Shown one piece after another: positions 53,952 to 64,000 of a stretch of 64,000 nt of DNA. The DNA comes from Zygnema cylindricum. Its lineage: Eukaryota; Streptophyta; Zygnematophyceae; Zygnematales; Zygnemataceae. The stretch lies in contig JBBHKE010001612.1 in assembly GCA_037447655.1 (NCBI GenBank), forward strand, positions 1 through 64,000. Direction: 5' to 3'. Every line of letters starts with the position of its first letter. Within the stretch, counting starts at the first letter, position 1. The translations under genes and the position numbers were made by a program. Under the pieces are notes generated by a model that was given only the letters and a program-made list of their open reading frames with translations, was not told the origin of the DNA and searched no databases.

Positions 53952-54185
53952 TTGTCATTCTCTCCCATTCAGATATTGTTTTGCACTCTCTTTAATAACA
54001 GAGTAGCAGATTTTACTTCAGGAAATTCCGGTAAAGCCTTATCAGAGGATGTTATGCTTTGGGATTACATCTGTACAGAAAAAAATATTGTACCATTTTC
54101 ACATCCCCGAACAGAATTCATTTTGCCATTTTGGCAAAATTGGAGACTAAATTACGTGGAAAACCTCATACCAGCAAAAAGATAA
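53952..54185 (+). other. Unrecognised open frame, possible exon
   Basis: A frame that is open after ...TAACAG (about 53,998) ends in TAA at 54,183-54,185. Its composition is protein-like (LWDYICTEKNIVPFSHPRTE, LPFWQNWRLNYVENL). It was considered as a last exon of the fucosyltransferase-like gene. The preceding exon already ends like the family C-terminus with its own stop. No family is recognised. Confidence 0.25.
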
Positions 54186-54687
54186 TATTTTTAGTTTTGG
54201 CATCCAACACATAAATTTCCCAATTGGATGAACTCCACATTTTTTTGGCATTAACCTTATCATGCATGTTTTGGTTCGTCGTAAAGGAAAAAAACATGTT
54301 GGAAAACCAAACAGGTAAATACAAGCTACAATACAAGCTACTTAGTCCAATAATCCACGATGTGTATGATGTGCACAAATGCTTTATTGTTAAAACGACA
54401 AGATAAATACAGCAAAAACTGAAAAGAATACATGCTTACTGCCATTCTACAATTTTTTGCTGCTAAATTAGGAAAGTGTCACAAGACATTGGTACCATTC
54501 TAGTAAGTGTTGATGTCACAACGCTGACAGTATTTCCATCTATCTCTCAAAATTGGCACAATCATCTGGCTGATGTCTTTCAAGTCTTCTGATTACATAT
54601 GTATGATATTGTCTTATGCTGAATGATTTCTTATTTACATCTGATGACAGGTGAATGTCAACTTATGCCTGCTGATTGATTTCTTTT

Positions 54688-54872
54688 AATGGTGACCTAA
54701 TGAAGACCTAATGATGATCTAATGATGACCTAATGATGACCTGATGGTGACCTAATGGTGACCTAATGGTGACCTAATGAAGACCTAATGATGATCTAAT
54801 GATGACCTAATGATGACCTGATGGTGACCTAATGATGACCTAATGATGACCTAATGTTAACTTAATGTTGAC
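54688..54872 (+). repeat. 11-bp minisatellite GACCTAATGAT
   Basis: About 16 units with variants GACCTAATGGT and GACCTAATGAA. A higher-order period of 77 bp (7 units) is visible between 54,691 and 54,768. Confidence 0.93.
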
Positions 54873-56931
54873 CGCTTGTGCTGCATACTGCTCATACAGA
54901 TAAGTGCCGAAAGGAGTCGTGATCCTTTTGGCTTCCTACTGTTGACATTGTACTTAGGTTTCCTCGTGCCAATGGTTGCTGAGGCTGTGAATGTTATATT
55001 CCATTGAATTCATTGAAAAAGTATTCCTTAGTGTGAATGGAAGATTTGATACTCTTTGTTTACCTTTTCAGGGTTAGCAAATTAAAAAGAGTTACGATTT
55101 TTGCCAGCTGGAATATTTTAGTTTGTAGGCTGACAACAATGCCAGGATGACGTTCAGCTCCTTTTTGATTTCGCTACGGCTTGTCACGCTGATTTCAATA
55201 AGTCAGTGATTTTTTATTTTATTTTTGAATTGAGGAAATATTGATCATTCGATCTAAGTACTCTTTGCACTTAAAAGAACTAAAATATTGTTGTTAGTAG
55301 TGTTATGCTATTCTCAATATACATATCAGCTATGTCTCATGCACACGTGTCCGATTGTCAGTTTGGAGACCGCCAATCGGAAGATAAAGAGTTTCATCTT
55401 TCCATAACAATCGTCGGATTAATAATCCGACAGTGTGCACAGCAGTAAATCAGTTTAAACGCCGAGAAAAAAACGCTAATTTTAGTTTAAACGCTAATAA
55501 ACGATACAAGGTATACAGAAGAGGCAGCACTATTATAAATCAACGACTGCAATACCGAAATTGAGAGAAAAGAGAAAAAAAATCGACAATACCAGCGAAC
55601 ATGCTGACGTGGTTAAAACTGACATCTACTACTTCAAAAAAACGTAAGTTACAAAAATAGAATACTGTAAAAAGAAAGAAAGAAAAAAAATGAAGAGAAG
55701 AAATTACGAGATCACACCAAAAGTACAGGAGGACACGTGGCCTTTACGAAAAGAAGTACTTGCGTTAATAAGGTAGGAAATACAAAAGAACACGGAACAA
55801 ACTAAACACGTGGAAAAGGGGTGCGATGGGAAGAGTGGCATATATTGAGAAAGATGAATGAGTTTAAATTGTAGGAATTACGAACCTAGTGATATAATAT
55901 TCCGAGCCTGAACAGGCTTTTAGTAAAATAAATATTGAGCAAAATAAGCTGGTCTAAAATTACTCATAGAGCAGTGGAAAAAAAGAAAGTACTTGCTTTA
56001 TCCAATAGGCGTACGGTTATACGTGCGAATCAATACCTGAACCTCATGAGGCGCGGCCCAACCTGATCGTTCCGGTTCGGGACTCGCTTGGGCGGTCACA
56101 CGCCTATGGGGGATAAATCTCAAGTTTCCCTCCACCTATATGTTAACCTGCACTTGCCATTGGATACACAACCGATACGCAGCAATCTTATTGGTGGACA
56201 TGGCATTGCCTTCGTGCCTTGTCGTCTTCCCCACAGGATTTCGTCCACAAAGGAAAAATCGCCTTCAAGGATAGAAGACACGCCAACAGTGAGACGTGGC
56301 AGTATGAAGACCATTCGCGATCATAAAATCCCAATGGAGAGAGAGATCGACGGCTAGCAGGATGCACAGATGTCAGAACCCTACATCAAGAGATGAATTT
56401 TAATTTTGTGGGAGCCGGTTGAAAAATTTGTACCCGACTGGCGAACTTTCATGTATTCGCGTGTTAATTATGATAAATAGTGACTGGGAAACATCGTGCC
56501 GTAGATCATATTCTATTTCCAATATTGACGGCTTAGATTGTATCAAGCTTCCGTCACGTTGCCGACGGAATGTCAGCATATCGAGAAAGTTCGTAGGAAG
56601 GCCTCACTGTGAACGCGAACTCCTGGCAGGTTTCAGTTTGATTTCGCCGTTGTCTCGATCCAAATGTGAACGGTGTTAACGGGATAATTCTGATCCTCTT
56701 GTAAGCAGGAAAAAAGCTGCAAATGTATTATGGAAAATTCCAGTGAAACTTAAGCTGCTCCTCATTTCAGTAGCAGAAGCTTTGCCGCTTTTTTTCACTG
56801 TCCTTTCTAGCAATAACTGCTTAAAGTGTTACAATAACAGTCGCTTTCTATTTTTATTTGTCGAGTACCTTCTTTTCCCGTGTGTTAGTATTACTCAGGT
56901 CTGTATTATTTCTACTTGTTTCATAGCAAAA
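54873..56931. other. Intergenic DNA upstream of the thioredoxin gene
   Basis: 55,340-55,510 is the partner of the dispersed repeat at 49,082. Frames at 56,088-56,357 on both strands lack recognisable domains. AACCCTAC at about 56,380 resembles a plant telo-box promoter motif. The core promoter of the thioredoxin gene should lie in the last kilobase, but no clear TATA box could be assigned. Confidence 0.45.
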
Positions 56932-59301
56932 ATGACTACTTTGTTGCAAGCTTCATCCTCCACTGCTTCTTTGGCCAGCACTTGTGGTCAAGTTTCTTCA
57001 AGCTCCAGCCATGTCTCCAGAGTTTCCAGGATCTCTTACAGCGGTCTTAGGGCTGTCCCTTCCATCCGTCACGTCTCCTCCTCTGCCACACGAATTTCAT
57101 TAGTGAAGTCCACTGGTGTCCGATGCGAGGCGAAGGAAAAGGTCGAGGCCACCGGTTGGTTTCATTACCTTTTTTTCGGTCTTTTAATTCGTTTATTTTT
57201 CCTCTTGTATTTTTTTTGTTCTCCCTCTTTGCTGTCTTATTGTTTCTTAGTTCCTACTTCATCATTCATTCTCCTCCATTTTCCGTCCATTTTCTCTCTC
57301 AGTTCTCTTCCTTCCTGTCGCCTGTTCCCTTCCATTTTACGTACTATGTCCTTCACCTCCTCTGTTTTCACTTGGTCGTTTCCCTTGTCTATCTTTCGCT
57401 CATGTCGCTACTTTTTTTGTATTGCATCTTTTCGTTAGTCCCTTTGATCTTTTTTGTATTGCATCTCTCCGTTAGTCCTTGTAATCTATCTTTCTTTCAT
57501 TTGTGTTCTGCTGTCTTTACTTTTTGTATATCCTCTGTTTATTTTCTTTATTACTTTTATGGATTACCCTTTCCCTCTCGTTGTCCCCTCCCCCCGCATC
57601 CCTTCCACTAAGCTTTTTTGCTAATTCTCTTGTCTTTATTCGTTCCTCCCTCTTCCCTGCTCTTGAACAAGAATGACGTGTTGCTTATCTTCAAGTTTTA
57701 GGGTAAATATGAACTGAAATAAGTCTTGGTTTTCTTTCTGCTATATTGTATTTCCAGGTTTCAGTAGTCATAATATCGCATGGAACTGGAATTTTGTCAA
57801 TGTACCTTAGTAACTGTTAAATGTCGCTTTTTGAAACGCAGAATGTATTGTGTATCATGTATGTGCTTACGTTTTTTATTTTCGAATTAAACCTGAGCTG
57901 AGATCATATGCTCCAGCGTTTTCTATCATGTTTAGATTGGTCTATATGGCATAGGAATTTTTTCTATGTAATTACTTGTACCGTGATTTTGAACACACTA
58001 ACGAGTTGTTTTATATATGTAATAAAACTTTGTAGTATCGTTTGGGATGTGGGTTGACTGAGTATTTAGCCGCAGATCAATTGTCAGCTCATTAATTGAA
58101 AAACATTCTTTAGACTTGATGCCTGGTTGTCACGGTAACTAATATCTTATTGCCGGTGTTAACTGCTGTTTCTACATGTAGTGGTTCCTCCTTAAACCAC
58201 ATTTGTCCACACTCTACTGTCCGCTCTCCTGCCCGCTCTTCTGTATATACTGCATTTTCTCATATTCATGGATTTTATGGTTTCTATGGTTTAGTATTTG
58301 CTAGATGAATCTGAAATGAGTTGTACATGATCATTGCCCTTTTGATATGCACTTAATCACTCTTAATGCTGTCTCTTTCAACTTCTGTAGACTTTCATTA
58401 GCATAGAAGTTGTGGTTTTACAGGTAATTGTCTTAGAAGTTACACTATTGCCTTTTTACAAAAGTGATGATTGCTGGTTCCTGACTTTGTCTATGTCACC
58501 ACTTCGTTTGCCTTTTTCTGCATCTAATTTGAGGATGCTACAGTTTTATCATCAATGTACAGATCTGTATACTTCAAGAAATATACGGGAATGCCTAAAT
58601 CTTTCGTATAATGTATTTCTAGAACTAGTTGTCCATTAATTTGCTGGTTTTAGAGTGCTTATCTTGATGTCTATGCTTGAATGTATTTAAAATAACTATT
58701 TGTCCTCGATCTGTGTATGTACTTGCAAAATTTGTATGTAATCCTCCATTGAATTTGTGCTTGAATACTTGTCATCATGTCTATTTTTGAACGCTTTATC
58801 ATCGTTTGTTTCTTCATTGTAATTCCATTCTAAAGAATTCATTAACTGGTTACTTGATGTGCTGCAAAAGTAGTTCGCTGTTCTGCATTTCATTTGCTGG
58901 TTACTGCCGGCATTATATCTATACCTGATTACATTCAAACAATTTATTTCTAGTTCGTATTGATAATATTATTTCTTCATGCAGCAGGAGAGGTTACTGA
59001 CAGCACCTTCAAGAAGCTTGTGCTGGAAAGCAAGGTACCAGTTTTGGTTGACTTCTGGGCTCCATGGTGTGGTCCATGCCGAATGATTGCCCCCCTCATT
59101 GATGAGCTTTCCGTCAGTTACGGAAATAAGCTCACATGTTTGAAGCTCAACACGGACGACAGTCCTGGTGTGGCAACAGAATATGGAATCCGAAGTATTC
59201 CTACAGTGATGATTTTCAAGAATGGAAAGAAGATGGACACAGTTATTGGAGCAGTCCCTAAGACTACCTTAACATCAACAATTGAGAAATATCTTGATTA
59301 A
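56932..59301 (+). CDS. Chloroplast thioredoxin, m-type, two exons
   Basis: The CDS joins 56932-57154 and 58985-59301 (GT-AG, 1,830-bp intron), giving 179 residues. Residues 1 to about 66 are a Ser/Arg/Val-rich plastid transit peptide, probably cut near VRC|EAKEK. Residues 75-179 are a full thioredoxin fold with the redox site WCGPC at 102-106, the WAPW lead, the structural Asp in LVDFWA (98), the cis-proline at 147 (SIPT) and [14 protein letters not shown]. Sequence and transit peptide fit m-type thioredoxins. These take electrons from ferredoxin-thioredoxin reductase and reduce disulfides in Calvin-cycle enzymes, NADP-malate dehydrogenase and thylakoid assembly factors. The ATG is the first in frame after a stop. 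A pyrimidine-rich stretch fills the start of the intron. The exon join reads EATAGEVTD, as expected. No defect is seen. Confidence 0.93.
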
Positions 59302-61487
59302 AGGATGTTATTGGCTTGGTTTAGACCATAATATTCTTTGGGAAAGTCCTCATTGACATATAGAAATGATGATGTATGAGCAAGAAGGGTGTTGAGAATT
59401 ACTTTTAGTGTGGATGATAAAAGGATCTGGGTAGTTCAGGTAGTAGTGCAGATAAATTTGCTTTTTTGAGTGGGTGAATGATGTAAGCACAATATTCAAT
59501 TTTCAGATTGGGAAACTGAGCCTTTAAAGGCACTATGTGACATTTATACTTGCAGCCTATGTCCTTGTAGATACGAGCAGATGGAAGGCAAGGGGGCTTC
59601 CATCAAAGGGAGAAAAAAGTGGGAACACTTGTCTCAATTTTTCAGTATGGCGAATAACGCCTTTTTTTTTCACACCAGGTGCTGTCTGCTTATGCCCACT
59701 TATGGGCTTCTTGAAGTCCTCCCATGACCGTGTATCAATCTTCTAAGTGATTTTCGAATTAAGACAGCTTAAATGCATAGTGCAAGGAACCCTGTTTTTT
59801 GTGTATGTCTTTGGAAAAGTTGTTGTTTGTGAGTCTATTTTTTGTTAGAGTTTTAAGTTTTTTGCCTTACTGTGTTTGGGAAGTTTCGTTTAGATGCTGT
59901 GTTATCAGACGACTGATTAACCTGGATGAGTACTAATTCTAAGGTTTAATTGCTTCTGCTTTTAAGCTTTTAAAGTTTTGTTAGTTTTGAAGATGTCAGT
60001 TTAAGTATGTTTTTTGCTGTTAAATGAGATGGTGTTTTCATTTGACATGTGATCCTGGACAATGAACGAAAGTAATAGTTATTGTGAAGATTTTTTTTCT
60101 TTTTTCATCGTTGGGTTTGTTTTACTAGTCAATTCGGATGTAATGGCGAGATAACCAACTAATTATACCTCATTGTCAATTGAGTATTCATCAGTTTTTT
60201 AGAGTAGAACAACGAATTTTAGACATTGATATATGCGGATCGAATATTGTCAGAAAACACTCCTGGGGTGTCCATTCACTTAGAGTTCTTACGATTGGAA
60301 CAAAATATGCAAATTTAGTGCTGAAAATTGAATCAATCAAGTCAATCAATTCTGTTATTGGAGCTTTGACAGTAGAAGTGATTCTCTATTTTGAAAAGTT
60401 AGGTGTGCTGTCTAATGCAGTTAAATGGGAGTATTAACTAAATCTGAACTGAAAAGAAATTGGGTATGGCTTAATTTGTAGTTAATAACTTTAACAACTG
60501 AATTGCGATGAGGAAATGAAAAGTTGAAAATCTCTGAGAGAATCTTGATTTTGTGGATGTCCATGAGTACCCTTGAGGGAAACTATAATGGAAAATGGAT
60601 TATGATGTTTATTAATGCCATTTTGTTGTCAAGGCTATGTGATATGTCAATGGGTTATAGTGATTCATGGTGTAATTTTTTTGTTTCATGAAACTTTTAT
60701 CTTTTCATGGATGTCTGCATGGTTGGTAAATATTGTGAATGTTCTTGGGGGTTTATTGTATTGTAATTAGGGTGACCTGTAATTGTCACGAATGATTATT
60801 ATGAATTATAATCGTCATGAATTGTGAGAAGTAATTTGTATATTGGTGTGTACACGTTTACCCTTTAATGCTCAATGGAAAAAAGAGGCTTTTGAGGGGT
60901 GACCAAAAAAAACCGAGGGGCACTCAGGAGAACATTTACCTGTTTGCATGTCGGATTAGAGATTAAACTTCATTTCCCAACTCTATATTTACATATTAGT
61001 CTGTCTATTAATGCTGATGGTATTTTTTTGATGGTTTGAACTAGGAAAGGCTATGAATGGTATTTGTTCTTATGGTATTTTCTTCGTTTCTATGATGTGT
61101 TTTGATCTTACGGTTTTTTTTTTTTTTAAAACTGTGTCCTTTTCATCGTCTACATCCTTACGAGAGTGCTTTTGAGAGATCACAATTGATCTGTATTGCA
61201 GCGCAAAACAAAAAACTATCGCACTAATTTTTATAAAATCAGGGTATCATGGGACAGCTAGAGGCATTTTAATACTTTTGTTTTTTCCATTTATGTACAT
61301 CCACCTGGCAGCATTTTCCAATATACTGCTGCTGATAATGTACAAAGCATGCACAGCAATCTACCATATTCCTCATTAATAACTGTATGAACTATAGCTA
61401 ATCACTACACTAACAATGTTCCTCTTCCGAGAAAGCCCTTGCTATATAACTATCATCGTCATTCTTGTACCATACATGAATAAATAT
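59302..61487. other. Thioredoxin 3' flank and intergenic DNA
   Basis: No further gene is recognised. The first few hundred bases are likely 3' UTR. Short frames at 59,537 and 60,180 lack support. Confidence 0.5.
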
Positions 61488-61948
61488 TAGTGTTGTACAT
61501 CGGGTCTAAAATTATCGCGATAAAATCGATACCGATAGTTATCGGTTATCTAACGGTGAGGGTCCCGATTTATCGCTCCAAGACCAGCAAATTCCTTATC
61601 GGCGATAAGTGGAAAAAATATAGTACGCTATGCAATAGTAAATTATACCGTATTATATTTTTCACTGTATATAGCGTGGCATGCCACATATGACAACCTG
61701 TTCTGTACTCTGTATAACGACAGAATGGATCTTGAGTACAGGGGAATAAACCGTACAGCTATACGGCATAAACCTACAATTATCGCCGATAGTTATCGAA
61801 CTGGTGTTATTGCGATATAAAACCGGTATTGTCGGTTTCTTATCGTGATAACACCAGTACCGATATATCGTACCGGTATATCGATTATCAGTAAGCCAAA
61901 AAAATGGGCACATTGAATATCGGAAAATGGCACCGATACACAACACTA
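61488..61948. mobile_element. hAT-type MITE, 461 bp, 8-bp target duplication
   Basis: The ends are TAGTGTTGTACATCGG and, reverse-complemented, TAGTGTTGTGTATCGG. ATAAATAT stands on both sides (61,480-61,487 and 61,949-61,956). The interior is rich in CGATA/TATCG words like the element at 51,054, and is non-coding. Confidence 0.88.
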
Positions 61949-61956
61949 ATAAATAT

Positions 61957-62703
61957 ACGCTGTATCGGGTGTCGCGCATATCGAATACTGTGCACGATAC
62001 AGCATTGTGACACGTGATAAGGGTTGTTGTGTACGATACACGATGAGTGTCGTACATTTATATATCTAACGGGAAAAATCGATACCATGCAACTACTTTA
62101 CTGTACTGTAACTAAAAAATGGTCATACAGCGGCCAATATTTCGTGCCTGTTGAAAAACGGTGCACCCAAAGGTTTTCCCGTTTTTCCGCAGTATTAGCA
62201 GTTTGGTATACAGTTCTGGATACGACAAAAAACGTGCCCCTAAACTCTAGAAACGGTAAAAACTGCATGATTAAAACGACAAGTAAATGCCGTTCACGAG
62301 GATATCCCTTAAGAGGCGCTACTGTAGCATACAAATGAATCCACGTGTATTCATGCTGATAGCCTAATACACGTCTAAAGCTTGAACGAAAACTTCGTGT
62401 GTGAACACTGAACAGACCTTTCTGGACCATTTCCCGTTCAGACATGCTCACAAAGATTGACATACACGATGAGATCTTCGTCTGATGACAATTTTAGCAA
62501 AATTTTCAGCAGGCGGTTTTATTTGTGTCAGAAACCAGCAGCAGTAATTAGAAGAATATCTGCTGGAGAAGGATTATTGATCTTTTCCGCGGTCTTTCTG
62601 CGCCATTTTCTGCACGTTTATCTGTTAATAGATATATTGCTATATTTAATTCTCCTTGATAATTCTACTTTCGTTTTTTTGCGGTTGTGTTGAGTTTGCA
62701 AGC
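61957..62703. promoter_or_regulatory. Upstream region of the RRM gene
   Basis: No gene is seen. The last 200 bases, including CAGCAGCAGT near 62,540, are probably promoter and 5' UTR; exact elements could not be assigned. Confidence 0.35.
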
Positions 62704-64000
62704 ATGGGTGATGCAGCAGAGTTCAGGTGCTTTGTGGGAGGCTTATCCTGGGAAACGGATGAGGAGACTCTGTTGAAAGAGTTTCGTCATTTTCAAGTAA
62801 CAGATGCAAAGGTTTGTGTTTTAATTATCTTGTAGTTTTTTATCGCATGATTGTTTGCGTCTGCAGTCTCTCTTCCCTCTCTCTCTCTTTCTCTCTTCCT
62901 ATCTGCCTCAGTGTCTCTTTTTTCTATCCTCTCATGCTGTCAACCTTATTCGCCTCTGTTCCCTTCTTTGCTCTATTATTGTCTGTTTTCAATTTGATTT
63001 CTATGTTGTGATGGTGCTGTGTGAGAGATCTACTTTTTGTATGGTGTGTTCTGAATGAGTTTGAATGTGTTTGATTTATATTTTTAGGAATGAACTTCAC
63101 AGTTTTAAGTTTTTTCCGTTTCTGTTTCGATTAAAGATGTCTATTACAGCTTCCTAAAGGTATGTGTGTGTTTAGAAAACAAAAAGTACTTTTAACTGCC
63201 TGAAAAATATTTGACACTAATAGCGATGGTCGCCATAGGTGCCCTCACTGTTCTCTTAGAAATGTATTGTGTTTGGAAGATTTTGAAGTAAACCTTTTGA
63301 CTGTGGATAACTTTCTCGCTTTTTGGAAAGATATTTTTTCTGCCTGTCAAATGTCAGTTTTACTGCAGATTTTCATCTGTATTAGGGTTTTTGTGTGCTG
63401 GAGTTGTCTGGTATTGATAGCCCAAGCATGTGTTTAGACTGCGACTTTTATATATCCCATTAAAGGGAACTATAGTTTTCGAAGATGCTTGTTTCATATT
63501 TCCTTAAGTGTAGGATGTATGATTTCTCTACGAAACGCTTTATTGGCATGCGGCTGAATGAATGTTTTTCATACAGTCACGTTTCCTTTTGTTCTAACAT
63601 GATTCAAATGTGCAAAAACAATTGGAAACGCTATACGTGGTTATCTTATACTATGCAGCATAACGCCTGTAGGATGTGTGTATAGTATGGCGTAACAACG
63701 TACAGTCTTCTTAATTGTTTTCGCTCATCTGAGCCTGTAACTATAAGCACCATTAGGGTTTGAACAAGTGGCTTTGCTGTCTCTTATCGATTGTTTTTAA
63801 TATTAAGGACAGCACAATCACACATGATTTATCATATACTGTCTTTCTTTTGCTTTTACATCGACAATAATTCCTTACTGATGTCTGATGTTTGCCATTG
63901 TGGGCAAACCAGGAGCTGTCAGTTGACCTCAGGAACCAGTTTTCACTCCAATTATCACTTTTTCATCCAGCAGAGGGGTAGCAGAAAGTTATTATCTTCC
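62704..64000 (+). CDS. RRM protein of the glycine-rich RNA-binding type, 5' exon only
   Basis: Exon 1 is 62704-62811 (36 codons) and ends AAG|GTTTGT in phase 0. It encodes MGDAAEFRCFVGGLSWETDE and continues to TDAK. FRCFVGGLSW is the RNP2 strand of an RNA-recognition motif placed right at the N-terminus, as in plant glycine-rich RNA-binding proteins (GRP7 and RZ-1 types). These bind pre-mRNA and act as RNA chaperones in cold response and splicing. Plant GRP genes have an intron at about this place in the RRM. The RNP1 exon and C-terminal domain were not found before the window ends, so the type of tail (glycine-rich, with or without a zinc knuckle) is unknown. The intron begins with a pyrimidine-rich stretch (62,865-62,930), and at about 63,213 it contains TTGACACTAATAGCGATGG, a CACC-family MITE end. 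Confidence 0.8.

Noticed and set aside
56088-56357. Overlapping plus and minus frames before the thioredoxin gene
   Set aside because: No recognisable motif in either and no splice links; probably promoter-region DNA.

Overview
The window is nuclear DNA of a plant (a streptophyte). The evidence is a chloroplast m-type thioredoxin with a transit peptide, phytocyanin-like proteins with proline-rich tails (one ending in a GPI-anchor signal), a plant-type O-fucosyltransferase gene, the first exon of a glycine-rich-type RNA-binding protein, GT-AG introns from about 75 bp to over 2.5 kb, and Ty1/copia retrotransposons. A non-seed lineage is possible but cannot be shown from this window. Host coding sequence covers only a few percent; most of the window is mobile-element debris and simple or tandem repeats.

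Layout. 1-375: last exon (+) of a phytocyanin-like gene. 376-5200: no gene; a TA-flanked MITE (3486-4020) and a TTA-flanked PIF/Harbinger-like element (4198-5198). 5.7-11.5 kb: a decayed copia element on the minus strand, split by a 1,001-bp solo LTR that has a perfect 5-bp target duplication and sits inside the protease active-site codons. 12.6-15.06 and 17.8-20.64 kb: two copies of one segment in direct orientation. The second holds a complete two-exon phytocyanin-like gene (minus). In the first, that gene's exon 1 is cut and fused to the RNase H end and 3' LTR of another copia element. 21.9-23.85 kb: a 1.96-kb TTA-flanked element with further repeats nested in it. 27.4-33.8 kb: a copia element (+) with both LTRs and only broken reading frames. 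35.6-36.35 kb: an array of a 7-bp CCAATGT-type repeat. 37.7-40.6 kb: a pyrimidine-rich satellite of about 80-85 bp units. 42.0-44.8 kb: MITE ends, an LTR fragment, a foldback-type element and GTAC-rich tandem repeats.

The last 20 kb is genic. 44,992-53,137 (+): an O-fucosyltransferase-like gene in at least seven exons; its introns hold telomere-like CCCTAAA tracts, 11-bp repeats and a 1.08-kb hAT-type element with an 8-bp target duplication. 56,932-59,301 (+): chloroplast thioredoxin m, two exons. 62,704 onwards (+): first exon of an RRM protein. A second hAT-type MITE (61,488-61,948) lies between the last two genes. The three complete or near-complete genes act in unrelated places (Golgi glycosylation, plastid redox control, RNA binding), and nothing suggests a functional cluster. 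The phytocyanin-like copies do form a local family that has been duplicated, shortened and rearranged among the transposons.
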